Assembly (NCBI GenBank): GCA_035651755.1
Contig: DASRFA010000060.1
Span: 62,001 to 126,000 of the forward strand
Reading direction: 5' to 3'
Source: DASRFA01 sp035651755
Lineage (GTDB): Bacteria > Desulfobacterota > Binatia > UBA12015
DNA: 64,000 nucleotides
Made by a program: the position numbers and the translations under genes. The notes beneath the pieces were generated by a model that worked only from the letters and a program-made list of their open reading frames with translations, was not told where the DNA came from and searched no databases. Below, in pieces: positions 1 through 8,240 of this stretch (position 1 is the stretch's first letter; each line of letters opens with the position of its first letter).

Positions 1-2
1 TC

Positions 3-1883
3 GATACGAACGCGCTCGCGCTCCATCCGAATGCGACCGTCGCGGCCGCCGAGGTCGCCGTCGCGGCGGGGCGCGCGCTCGTCCGCACGCCGGACGACGC
101 CGCGCTGCTGTACGAGGGCGGCGACGATCCACCCATCGACCTCGCGCAGCCGGCCAATCGGATCGCACTCTCCGACGAACTCATGGCGGTGACGGAGCCC
201 GGCATCGGTCGCGACGTGCTCGCGGTACGCGACGTGCTCGGGCCCGGCGCGTTCACCGTGACGGGCCTCGGAGCCGACGCGATCGCGGCGATCGGGACGA
301 ACGTCGTGCTCGCCACGGTCGAGGCGACCGAGGGCGTCCCCGGCGGCCTGAACGGTGACGGCGACACGCTCGACCGCGTCCTCCGGATCTATCGGCCGAG
401 CGGTACGCCGCAGAAGGTCGAGAGTGGTCAGGCGGTCGACGACTTCGTTGCGAGCGGGCACCTCGTCGCGTTCCGCACGCCGGAAGCGAGCCAGGGTGGT
501 CACGACCTGAACGGCGACGGCGACGCGCTCGACGAGGTCATGCAGATCTACGACCTCGCGACCGAGCCGCCGACGCTGATCTCGACGGGCCAGGCCGCGA
601 TCCCGTGCACGCTCGCCGGCTGCGAGCCCGGCGTCGCGTACCGCATCAAGGGAGACTCGGTCGCGTTCCTGACGCGCGAGTCCGATCAGGGCGGCGCCGA
701 CCTCGACGGGAATGGAAGCGGCGCCGACGTCGTCGTCCAGGTGTTCAACACGAAGAGCCTTTCCAGCCAGATCTTCAGCTTCACCACCGACCCGGCGGCA
801 CCCAAGGCGCCCCAGCCCTTCCCCGACGACGTCCTCGACGACCCGATCCTCTACCAGACCGCGCGCGAGACCCAGGTCGGTCTCGACCTCGACGGCGACG
901 GCCTCGTCACGAGCCGCGTGGTGACGCTCGTCGTCGGCGATCAGGATCGCGACGGCGTCTTCAACGAGTCGGTGAATGCGGACGACTCCTGCGTCGAGGT
1001 TTCGAACGCCGATCAGCTCGACAGCGATCTCGACGGAATCGGAGACGCGTGCGATGCCTCGCCGTACTGCAGCTCGTTCACGCCGACGGCGCCGCCGACG
1101 GCGCCGGCGAGCGCCGCGGCTTGCCAGAAGGCGATCGGGCGGGCGGCTCGCACCCTTCTGAAGACGCGCGCGAAGGCGATCTCGCGCTGCCTGAAGGACG
1201 TCGCCTCGTCGAAGCTCGTCGGGAACGCGACCGCGCTCTGCCGCGGAAGCTTCGTGGGTGACACCGACGTCTTGCCTCGCGACGCCAAGACCGCGACGAA
1301 GATCGCCAAGGCGGACGCGACGCTCCGGAAATCGCTCGCCGCGCGGTGTCCGACGCCGACCCTGGCACTGCTCGACACCTGCGCTTCGCCCTCCTCGGCG
1401 CCGACCCTGGACTCGCTCGTCTCGTGCCTCGGGCGTACCTACGGCGACGCCGCGCGGACGGTGAGCCAGCTCGCCTACGGAGCGCTCGGCGGCATCTCCG
1501 ATGCGAAGAAGCGCCGCTGCCAGAGCACCGTCGGCGACGCCGGGCTCGACTACCTGTCGGATCTCGTCAAGACCGTCGGCGCGTGCCTCGATCGCGCGAA
1601 CGACGGCGACATCCCGGGCGACGTGCAGGCGGGCTGCCTGGGACGCGGCGACGACGTCGGCGGGATGGTCGTGCTGCCGACCGATCCGGGGTCGCAGGTG
1701 AAGATCCAGGTGGCGCGGGCAAAGCTGCTCTCGCGCGTCACGCTCGCGTGCCCGGGAAGCATGCTCGCCGATCCGTCGATCACGGCGTGCGGAAACGACC
1801 CGGCCGCCGTCGCGAGCTGCCTGCAGTGCTCGCAGTGGCGGCGAGCGGTCGAGAGCCTGCGCGCCGCGTACGGCCCGCAGTAG
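3..1883 (+). CDS. Secreted thrombospondin type-3 repeat, Cys-rich protein (5' partial)
   Basis: The reading frame is open to the left edge, so the true start and any signal peptide lie outside the window; 626 residues are visible. The N-terminal half carries several Asp/Gly-rich calcium-loop-like segments (for example LNGDGDTLD and LNGDGDALD, each followed by a hydrophobic strand ending in IY), then a thrombospondin type-3 stretch with DQDRDGVFNE and DSDLDGIGDACD. The last ~270 residues change character to a helical, cysteine-patterned region with regularly spaced Cys residues, which suggests disulphide-bonded repeats. An extracellular, calcium-binding structural protein is the best reading; no catalytic motif is visible. 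The internal ATG at 183 is not the start, because coding continues upstream of it. Confidence 0.75.
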   Translation, partial: DTNALALHPNATVAAAEVAVAAGRALVRTPDDAALLYEGGDDPPIDLAQPANRIALSDELMAVTEPGIGRDVLAVRDVLGPGAFTVTGLGADAIAAIGTNVVLATVEATEGVPGGLNGDGDTLDRVLRIYRPSGTPQKVESGQAVDDFVASGHLVAFRTPEASQGGHDLNGDGDALDEVMQIYDLATEPPTLISTGQAAIPCTLAGCEPGVAYRIKGDSVAFLTRESDQGGADLDGNGSGADVVVQVFNTKSLSSQIFSFTTDPAAPKAPQPFPDDVLDDPILYQTARETQVGLDLDGDGLVTSRVVTLVVGDQDRDGVFNESVNADDSCVEVSNADQLDSDLDGIGDACDASPYCSSFTPTAPPTAPASAAACQKAIGRAARTLLKTRAKAISRCLKDVASSKLVGNATALCRGSFVGDTDVLPRDAKTATKIAKADATLRKSLAARCPTPTLALLDTCASPSSAPTLDSLVSCLGRTYGDAARTVSQLAYGALGGISDAKKRRCQSTVGDAGLDYLSDLVKTVGACLDRANDGDIPGDVQAGCLGRGDDVGGMVVLPTDPGSQVKIQVARAKLLSRVTLACPGSMLADPSITACGNDPAAVASCLQCSQWRRAVESLRAAYGPQ

Positions 1884-2115
1884 CCCTCGAGCCTCGGCCG
1901 GCCGCACTCGCTGGCGGCGCCCCTCGCTGAGGCCGCCGGCGGCAGCCGGGCCGGTCGAGGAAGGTCCGCGAGCGGCCCGCACGTAACCCGGGTCCAGGGG
2001 GGCCGACGGCTCCTCGCGACCGGGGTTCAGGTCCCGGCCGTCGAGCGGTCCGCCGTCGCGGAGAAACTCCCGGAAAATCCGCCTCTTCGTCGAGGAACGT
2101 CCGGCGACGGCCTGC

Positions 2116-2129
2116 GGCACGGGCGTTGC
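2116..2129 (+). promoter_or_regulatory. Sigma54-type (-24/-12) promoter of the propeller-like protein
   Basis: GGCACGGGCGTTGC has GG at 2116-2117 and GC at 2128-2129 with exactly ten bases between them, as in the sigma54 consensus TGGCACG-N4-TTGC; only the leading T is replaced by C. The predicted transcript start is near 2140, leaving a ~45-nt leader before the ATG at 2186. A nearly identical box lies at the same distance from the next gene. The rest of the 302-base gap 1884-2185 shows no other recognisable element. Confidence 0.72.
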
Positions 2130-2185
2130 GCTTGCGCAGGGTCAACTGCCGCTTCGAGGCGGCCCAGACCAGCGAGGAGACGACG

Positions 2186-3205
2186 ATGAACACGACCCGC
2201 ACGCAAGCCACGTCGAAGAAGACCGCCACCCCGGCACGCCGCATCCGCGCGCTCGCGATCGCCGCCGCCATCGCCGGCGTCGCCGCCCCCGCGATCACCG
2301 CGACCCCGGCCCGCGCATCGGGCGACGGTTACCGCCTGAACTCGATCGCGCACTACGCGAGCGTCGCCGGCGTGTCCGGTCTGGTCGCTCCGAACTTCGG
2401 CCACGGCGCCGTCATCGCGGAGCGCACCGGTCAGATCCACCACCTCCCGCAGGCCGGCTACGGCGGCGACTTCGTCCGGCGGTGGATGTCGAGCCCGCCG
2501 GTGGCCGTGGCGGCGTACTACAGCCCCGACGACGGCGTCTCGCACGCAATGGTCGCACTCCGCGACCGCACCCTCCACGAAGTGTACTTCAGCCCGACCT
2601 ACGGCCCCTTCGACTACAAGGTCGCGACGTTCTCGAAGAGCATCGTCGGGATCGGTGCGTACTACACGCCCGATCGCAACCGGCACACGATCGTCGCTCT
2701 CCGCGACGGCACGATCCACGACGTCTACTTCCTGCCCGGGCAGGCGGTGCACGACGTCGTCATCGCCCAGCTCCGCGGCGTGGTCGCACTGAGCGGGTTC
2801 TACACCAGCGACGACGGCTTCGGGCACGCGATCGTCGCGCTTCGCGATCGCACCGTGCACGAGCTCTACTTCCGGAACGGCTCCGTCGGAAATGCGCTGC
2901 TCCACACCTACCCGACGCGCATCACCGCGGTGGGCGGCTTCTCCTACCAGACGTGGGTCTGGCCGAACGGCAACCCGGTGCAGGTCGAGGAGCGCGACGT
3001 CGTCGTCAAGCTCGCCGACGGGACGATCCACGAGATCTGGTTCAACCCGCGCTTCGGCATCGGCGAGGGCAAGCTGAACATCGATCCGTCGATCGCCGCG
3101 CCGACGTCGTCGGTCGCCGGCTTCGACGACGGCGGCGGCTTCCCCGCATACGTGTTCGGCACCAAGGACGGGTTCGCCTGGCTCTACCAGTTCGTCGTCG
3201 GCTAG
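2186..3205 (+). CDS. Secreted six-repeat, propeller-like protein
   Basis: The product is 339 aa with a long basic n-region, a hydrophobic alanine-rich core and cleavage near residue 45 (ATPARAS), so it is exported. The mature part is built of about six ~50-residue repeats with the pattern V-x-G-x-Y-(T/S)-x-D-x3-H-x-IVALRD-x-T-(V/I)-H-(E/D)-(L/V)-YF; the first and last are degenerate. This matches a six-bladed beta-propeller in general form, but I do not recognise the family. The ATG at 2186 was chosen because GAGGAG sits 7-12 nt upstream and the signal peptide then begins correctly. The gene stands alone between a sigma54-type box and a strong hairpin. Confidence 0.8.
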   Translation: MNTTRTQATSKKTATPARRIRALAIAAAIAGVAAPAITATPARASGDGYRLNSIAHYASVAGVSGLVAPNFGHGAVIAERTGQIHHLPQAGYGGDFVRRWMSSPPVAVAAYYSPDDGVSHAMVALRDRTLHEVYFSPTYGPFDYKVATFSKSIVGIGAYYTPDRNRHTIVALRDGTIHDVYFLPGQAVHDVVIAQLRGVVALSGFYTSDDGFGHAIVALRDRTVHELYFRNGSVGNALLHTYPTRITAVGGFSYQTWVWPNGNPVQVEERDVVVKLADGTIHEIWFNPRFGIGEGKLNIDPSIAAPTSSVAGFDDGGGFPAYVFGTKDGFAWLYQFVVG

Positions 3206-3253
3206 CGCCCCAGGGCGACATCGCGAAGAGGCGCTCCTGCGGAACGCCTCGCA

Positions 3254-3291
3254 ACGAAGGGCGAGATCGGGACACCGGTCTCGCCCTTCGT
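3254..3291 (+). terminator. Strong hairpin after the propeller-like gene
   Basis: A perfect 13-bp stem (3254-3266 with 3279-3291) encloses a 12-nt loop, 48 nt after the stop codon. There is no following T-run, so it is an atypical terminator or an mRNA-stabilising 3' hairpin. It separates this gene from the astacin gene. Confidence 0.55.
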
Positions 3292-3439
3292 GCGTTCGGG
3301 GGTCGCCGTCCATCGGACGGTCTCTCACCTCGGCGGATCGCAACTCCCGTTCAAGGTCCGGAGACGCCAGGTGGCTCCTCGGGTTGCGGCGACCTCCCCG
3401 AACGCACGCCGTTTCGCGCCTTTGCTTCGGAAGGCCCCC

Positions 3440-3453
3440 GGCACGCCCGTTGC
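3440..3453 (+). promoter_or_regulatory. Sigma54-type (-24/-12) promoter of the astacin gene
   Basis: GGCACGCCCGTTGC has GG at 3440-3441 and GC at 3452-3453, the correct ten-base gap, and the conserved GGCACG and TTGC blocks. It lies 67 nt before the ATG at 3507, almost the same layout as the box before the upstream gene (70 nt). The 301-base gap 3206-3506 holds only this box, the hairpin at 3254-3291 and the Shine-Dalgarno sequence. Confidence 0.72.
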
Positions 3454-3506
3454 GCTCGCGCCCGCCGCGCTCGCGCAACCACGCGCGGCGCAGAAAGGGA
3501 ACGACG

Positions 3507-5378
3507 ATGACGACGAAGAGACGATGGTGTTCGACGGGAGGGATCGCGGCGCGGCGCACCATGGCCGCCATGATGTTCGCGCTCACCGTGCCGCGGGCCG
3601 CTCACGCGCTCGAAGACCCGTGTGCACGGATGCGTGCGCGCATCGAGTCGCGACAGGCCGACTGCCGCACGCGCTGCTCGGAGCGCTCGGCTCGCGCGCA
3701 GAAGGGTCGCGCCATCTTCGACCTCACGGGGTGCGAGGATGTCTGTCGCGAGCGGTTCGACCGCTCCATCGGCGCGATGGAGCGGACCGGCCGCTGTCAG
3801 AAGGAAGAAGTGCAGGAGCTCGATCTCGGCGACGCAGGCTCGCAGCCGGTCGTCCGCGGCCGCTTCGACACGCCGTTCGGCGAGATCGAGGCCGACCTCC
3901 TGGTGGTCGACGGCGAGGCCGTGTTCGAGGGCGACATCGTCGTGGGTGACGTGCCCACGGTGACGGCGTCGCGCGACGGCTCTCCCGGGACCGAGAGCGC
4001 CAGGTCGGTCGCCCGCAGCGCGCTCTCCTCGCGCTGGCCGAACGGGACGATCCCGTTCGCCGTGAGCTCGAACCTGCGCGACCCGCGCACCAACGCGATC
4101 GACGCCCGCGTCACCGACGCGATGAACCACTGGACGGCGAACACTCCCATCCGGTTCGTCGCTCGCACGACGGAGGCGGACTACGTGGTCTTCCGCAAGC
4201 CGAGCTCGAACGTGTGTCAATCCAAGCCGGGCCGGCAGGGCGGCGTGCAGTACATCGACCTCGGTCCCGGCTGCAACACGGGAAGCGCGATCCACGAGAT
4301 CGGGCACGCCGTCGGCCTCTGGCACGAGCAGGCGCGCTCGGACCGGGACGCCAACGTGATCATCAAGTGGGACAACATCAAGGACGCGATGAAGTCGCAG
4401 TTCCAGACCTACGTCGAGCTCGGAAACGACGGGATGAACCTCGACTACTTCGACTTCGACTCGATCATGCTCTACCCGTCGTTCATCACCGACACGAACT
4501 TCGTGAAGGACACGTCGAAGCCGGCCATGACCCGCCTCGACGGGACGACGTTCGGAGCGAACCGCACGGCGCTCTCGCGTCAGGACATCGCATCCGTCCG
4601 CTTCCTCTACCGGCGGGCCAGCGGCTCGCTCGTGACGGGCGGGCGGGGTTGCGTCGAGTTCAACGGCTGGGTGCCGTGGGATCGGACTCCGATGCGCGTG
4701 AACTCGTGCAACGGCTTCCTGCAGCAGCTGTGGACCCCGCGCGAGGGCTACGTCTACTCGCAGTACCCGGGGACGTACGTCGTCGACATGCCGTACGCGA
4801 CGGAAGGCGCGGGCGTCTGGATCTTCCACCGCTGGGACGGACCGAACCAGCGCTTCGACCTGAGCTCGGTGCAGCTCCGGACGACGGCCGGATACTGCGC
4901 CGTCGTCCCGCCGAATGATTGGAAGACCGCGGTCGGCACGTGCGGGCTGAGCGTGGCCGAGGCGATCACCGGCCAGTATTCGAAGCGCAGCTTCACGTTC
5001 ACGCCGAGCGGAGAGATCAAGACTCCGGACGGAAGGTGCCTCGACGTGATGTACTGGAGCACCGCGAACGGGACGCCGGTCGTCGCGGCGACGTGCCAGG
5101 GGGGAGCGAACCAGAAGTGGCGGTTCGGTCCGAGCGGCCAGATCATCGGGTACGGCAACAAGTGCCTCGACGTGCGCGGCTGGGACGATCGCCCCGGAAC
5201 GGCCCTCCAGATGTGGGACTGCCTGGGCGGAACGAACCAGGCGTGGACGGTGCGCGGCCAGCTCCGCAATCCGGGCACGAACATGTGCTTGAACGCGGGG
5301 AGCGCGGCGTCGGGAACGCCGGTCACGGTGTCCGCCTGCAGCTCGGCGTCGGCGGGTCAGAAGTTCGATCGCTTCTAG
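3507..5378 (+). CDS. Secreted astacin-family (M12A) metalloprotease with ricin-type lectin repeats
   Basis: The product is 623 aa. A signal sequence (residues ~1-35) is followed by a Cys-containing segment, then the astacin catalytic domain with the zinc signature HEIGHAVGLWHEQARSDRD from about residue 263 (zinc ligands H263, H267 and H273, catalytic E264) and a Met-turn SIMLYP near residue 319 with the expected Tyr. The region between (~60-190) may act as a propeptide. From about residue 380 to the end there are ricin-type beta-trefoil features (NQKWRF, NQAWTV, repeated CLDV), predicting carbohydrate binding. Export, proteolysis of a glycosylated or cell-surface target and glycan anchoring are inferred from these domains. 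The start at 3507 has a GAAAGGGA Shine-Dalgarno; an upstream in-frame extension lacks one and would spoil the signal peptide. Confidence 0.9.
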   Translation: MTTKRRWCSTGGIAARRTMAAMMFALTVPRAAHALEDPCARMRARIESRQADCRTRCSERSARAQKGRAIFDLTGCEDVCRERFDRSIGAMERTGRCQKEEVQELDLGDAGSQPVVRGRFDTPFGEIEADLLVVDGEAVFEGDIVVGDVPTVTASRDGSPGTESARSVARSALSSRWPNGTIPFAVSSNLRDPRTNAIDARVTDAMNHWTANTPIRFVARTTEADYVVFRKPSSNVCQSKPGRQGGVQYIDLGPGCNTGSAIHEIGHAVGLWHEQARSDRDANVIIKWDNIKDAMKSQFQTYVELGNDGMNLDYFDFDSIMLYPSFITDTNFVKDTSKPAMTRLDGTTFGANRTALSRQDIASVRFLYRRASGSLVTGGRGCVEFNGWVPWDRTPMRVNSCNGFLQQLWTPREGYVYSQYPGTYVVDMPYATEGAGVWIFHRWDGPNQRFDLSSVQLRTTAGYCAVVPPNDWKTAVGTCGLSVAEAITGQYSKRSFTFTPSGEIKTPDGRCLDVMYWSTANGTPVVAATCQGGANQKWRFGPSGQIIGYGNKCLDVRGWDDRPGTALQMWDCLGGTNQAWTVRGQLRNPGTNMCLNAGSAASGTPVTVSACSSASAGQKFDRF

Positions 5379-5411
5379 GCCGCGAAGCGAAAATCGTGTC
5401 CGGGACGCGAT

Positions 5412-5455
5412 CGGCGGGCGCGGAGGAGCCGCCTTCTCCTCCTCCGCGCCCGCCG
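5412..5455 (+). terminator. 17-bp perfect hairpin after the astacin gene
   Basis: The arms 5412-5428 and 5439-5455 are perfectly complementary over 17 bp with a 10-nt loop, starting 34 nt past the astacin stop. No U-tract follows, but the length and GC content make it a strong barrier, probably isolating the protease transcript from the kinase gene. Confidence 0.6.
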
Positions 5456-5560
5456 CTGAAGGAGCCTGCGCGTGTCCGAGCTCGGCAACGCGCGCACCGC
5501 CGGCCGATGCGTGGTTGATCGCGGACGGCGGATGGGATTTCGTCGCCGCAGGGAGGCCCT

Positions 5561-8212
5561 TTGCCGAGCAGTCCTCGCTTTGCGGAACGCGTGCCGAAGG
5601 GCGTCTGGCCGATGGCCATCGCCATCGCCGGAGCGGCCGCGCTGCTCGCGGCCCGGACCACCGCGACCAGCCTCGATTGGGTGGGTCGCGTCTTCCCCGG
5701 GTTCATGGTCATCGAGAACCGGGTCATCGCGGCCATCGGTCTTCCGAGCTGGAACGGCGCGCGGGTCGAGAACCTGTACCTTCACGAGCTCGTCTCCGTC
5801 GACGGCCGGCCGCTCGCGAGCGCCGACCAGCTCGCACGCGACATCGCTCGACGGGCCCCCGGGACGCCCGTCCGCTACGAGATCCGCCGCCACGGCGACG
5901 ATCGCGAGGTGACGATCGCGACGCAGCGCTTCGAGCGCGCCGACTGGACGATGCTGTTCGGCGTCTACCTCTGGAACGGCGTCGTCTTTCTCGCCGCCGG
6001 GCTCCTCGCGTGGTCGTTGTCGCCGCTCCGCCCGCTGCCGCGCGCCTTCCTCGCCTTCGGCGCGAGCTGCGCGCTCTTCCTCTTCACCGCAATGGACCTC
6101 TACGGTCCATGGACCTTCTTCGACCTTCACCTGCTGTCGGAGGCGCTGGTACCGGCGGCGGGCTTGCAGCTGCTCCTGCTCTTCCCGGTCGAGCACCGGC
6201 TCGCCCGCTGGCGCTTCGCAGGCTATCCGATCGCGCTCCTGCTGTTCGCGCTGCTCGAGGTCTTCCGCGACCGTCCGGCGCCGTTTCTTCGGGTCTTCGA
6301 CGCGTGCGCTCTCTACCTGTCGGGCGTGAGCCTCTTCTTCGGGCTCCGCCAGATCCTCGAGTACCGGCGCGCCACGTCCGCGCTCGCGCGCCAGCGCGTC
6401 CGGGTCGTCACGCTCGGGACGGTGTTCGGGCTCGCGCTGCCGGGCCTCATCGTTCTGGTGTCGCTCGCGCTCGGCCGGGGGCTCGGCATGAACGCGATTG
6501 CCTTTACCTTCTTCCTGTTCCCGGTCGCGCTCAGCTACGCGATCGTCAAGCACGACTTGTTCGAGATCGACGCGATGGTGAAGCGCGCCGCGTACTACCT
6601 CGTGCTCACCGGTGCGGTCGGCGTGCTGTACGCGGGCGGGCTTCTCGTGCTGAACCTCGCGCTCCAGTCGACCGGCCTCGCGCGAACACCGGCCGTTCTG
6701 GCCGCGTTCACCGTCGCGGTCCTCGTCGCCTTCAACGCGCTCCGGTCCAGGTTGCAGGGATTCGTCGACCGCGTCTTCTTCCGGACCCGGTACGACGGCG
6801 CGCGGGTGTTGGCCGAGGTCGGCGAGCAGCTGGCGTCGGCGCTGCGACACGACGAGATCTCGGCGCTGGTGCATTCGGCGCTCGGCGACGCGATTCCGAA
6901 CCTGGGAGTGCGTCTCTTCTTCACGACGGACGAGGACGGCCGCGTGCGCGAGATCGCGACCGGCATCGAGATGGATCCGGGGCTCGCGGCCGCGATCGCG
7001 CCGGGACGGATCCTGACCGTCGACGATCCCGCCGAGCTCTTCGCGAGCGACGACGTGCGGCGCTCGGTGCGCGAGGCGCTGCGCGGCCTCGGCGCCGCGG
7101 TCGCCGTGCCCATGCGGCTCCGCAATCGCACGGTCGGCGTGCTGGCGATCGGAACCAAGCGCTCCGGGCTGTTCTATACCGCAGGCGACGCGCAGTTCCT
7201 GCTCGCGCTCGCGCATCAGACCGCGACCGCGCTGCAGAACGCCGCGTCCTACGAAAAGCTGGTCTCGCTCAACGCGGAGCTGGAAGACCGCGTCGCCCAG
7301 CGCACGTCGCAGCTGAGCGCCGCGAACGCGGATCTCGCCGGTTCGAACGCCGAGCTCGAGCGCGCGTATGCGGACCTGAAGGCGGCCGAGGTGCAGCTCG
7401 TACAGAGCGCCAAGATGGCCTCGCTCGGCCGGCTCGCGGCCGGCGTCGCGCACGAGATCAACAACCCGGTGAGCTTCATCGCGTCGAATCTCGAGCCCCT
7501 CCGGTCGCGGCTCGACAGGGCCGCGGCGTCCCCGGACGACGCGCCCCGGCTCCTCGGGCAGGCGCGAGAGTTGCTGGACGTCATGGCGAAGGGGGCGGAG
7601 CGGACGATCGCAGTGGTGCGCGACCTGCGGAGCTTCTCCCGCATCAACGAAGCGCGCCGGAAGAACGTCGATCTCCGGGAAGGGCTCGACGTGACGATCC
7701 GGCTCCTGGAGACCCGCTGGCGGGACCGGATCGCGATCCGGCGCAGCTACGCGGACGTGCCTCCGGTCGAGTGCGAGCCGAGCCAGATCAACCAGGTCTT
7801 CATGAACCTGATCGCCAACGCATGCGACGCGATCGACGGTGCGGGCGAGATCTTCGTCGACGTCGCGGAGCGCGACGCCGCGGTCGTCGTCGCCATCCGC
7901 GACAGCGGTCGCGGCATCCCGCGCGAGCAGCTCGAGCGGATCTTCGACCCGTTCTTCACGTCCAAGGACGTGGGCGAAGGCACCGGGCTCGGGCTCGCGA
8001 TCGTCCACGGCATCGTCGCCGCGCACGGCGGCCGCGTCGAGGTCGACAGCGCGCCGGGAGCCGGCTCCACCTTCCGGGTTTTTCTGCCGTGTGTGCCCGC
8101 GGCGCGACAGGTCTTGTCCTCCGGCGCCCCGGCACGCTATCCGGCGGCGCCGGCCGACGGGCCGCGATCGGCCGCGCCGGAAGCGCCGACGACGACGGGC
8201 CCACGCACCTGA
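5561..8212 (+). CDS. Membrane histidine kinase (PDZ-like, multi-TM, GAF, HisKA, HATPase)
   Basis: The product is 883 aa. Order of parts: an N-terminal membrane anchor (~15-32), a PDZ-like segment (~50-125, with SVDGRPLASADQL), about seven to eight hydrophobic helices (~130-385), a GAF-like domain (~405-570), a coiled coil (~575-630), a HisKA dimerisation domain with the phospho-acceptor in GVAHEINNP (His ~631), and an HATPase domain with NLIANACDAID, DSGRGIP, FDPFF and GTGLGL. A PDZ domain ahead of a 7TM module recalls ComP-type sensors. The TTG start at 5561 is preceded by GGGAGG; no ATG fits near the N-terminus. The adjacent response regulator (28 nt downstream) is the presumed partner. The signal sensed is unknown. 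Confidence 0.88.
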   Translation: MPSSPRFAERVPKGVWPMAIAIAGAAALLAARTTATSLDWVGRVFPGFMVIENRVIAAIGLPSWNGARVENLYLHELVSVDGRPLASADQLARDIARRAPGTPVRYEIRRHGDDREVTIATQRFERADWTMLFGVYLWNGVVFLAAGLLAWSLSPLRPLPRAFLAFGASCALFLFTAMDLYGPWTFFDLHLLSEALVPAAGLQLLLLFPVEHRLARWRFAGYPIALLLFALLEVFRDRPAPFLRVFDACALYLSGVSLFFGLRQILEYRRATSALARQRVRVVTLGTVFGLALPGLIVLVSLALGRGLGMNAIAFTFFLFPVALSYAIVKHDLFEIDAMVKRAAYYLVLTGAVGVLYAGGLLVLNLALQSTGLARTPAVLAAFTVAVLVAFNALRSRLQGFVDRVFFRTRYDGARVLAEVGEQLASALRHDEISALVHSALGDAIPNLGVRLFFTTDEDGRVREIATGIEMDPGLAAAIAPGRILTVDDPAELFASDDVRRSVREALRGLGAAVAVPMRLRNRTVGVLAIGTKRSGLFYTAGDAQFLLALAHQTATALQNAASYEKLVSLNAELEDRVAQRTSQLSAANADLAGSNAELERAYADLKAAEVQLVQSAKMASLGRLAAGVAHEINNPVSFIASNLEPLRSRLDRAAASPDDAPRLLGQARELLDVMAKGAERTIAVVRDLRSFSRINEARRKNVDLREGLDVTIRLLETRWRDRIAIRRSYADVPPVECEPSQINQVFMNLIANACDAIDGAGEIFVDVAERDAAVVVAIRDSGRGIPREQLERIFDPFFTSKDVGEGTGLGLAIVHGIVAAHGGRVEVDSAPGAGSTFRVFLPCVPAARQVLSSGAPARYPAAPADGPRSAAPEAPTTTGPRT

Positions 8213-8240
8213 GCGACGCGAGGCGCCGCACGGAGATCCG

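Noticed and set aside
2061..2085. Similarity between AACTCCCG-containing sequences upstream of 2186 and 3507, and a GGATTT-CCGGGA-like sequence near 35555, as enhancer sites for the NtrC-type regulator.
   Set aside because: The matches are short, differ in order and distance from the promoters, and lie closer than usual enhancer positions; not strong enough to annotate.
2126..2185. A possible 20-codon N-terminal extension of the propeller-like protein from a TTG at 2126.
   Set aside because: It would begin inside the -24/-12 box and has no ribosome site; the ATG at 2186 does and gives a proper signal peptide.
5375..8026. An 883-codon minus-strand frame opposite the histidine kinase.
   Set aside because: It is a shadow of the kinase reading frame; the translation is Arg/Glu/Asp-biased with no motif.
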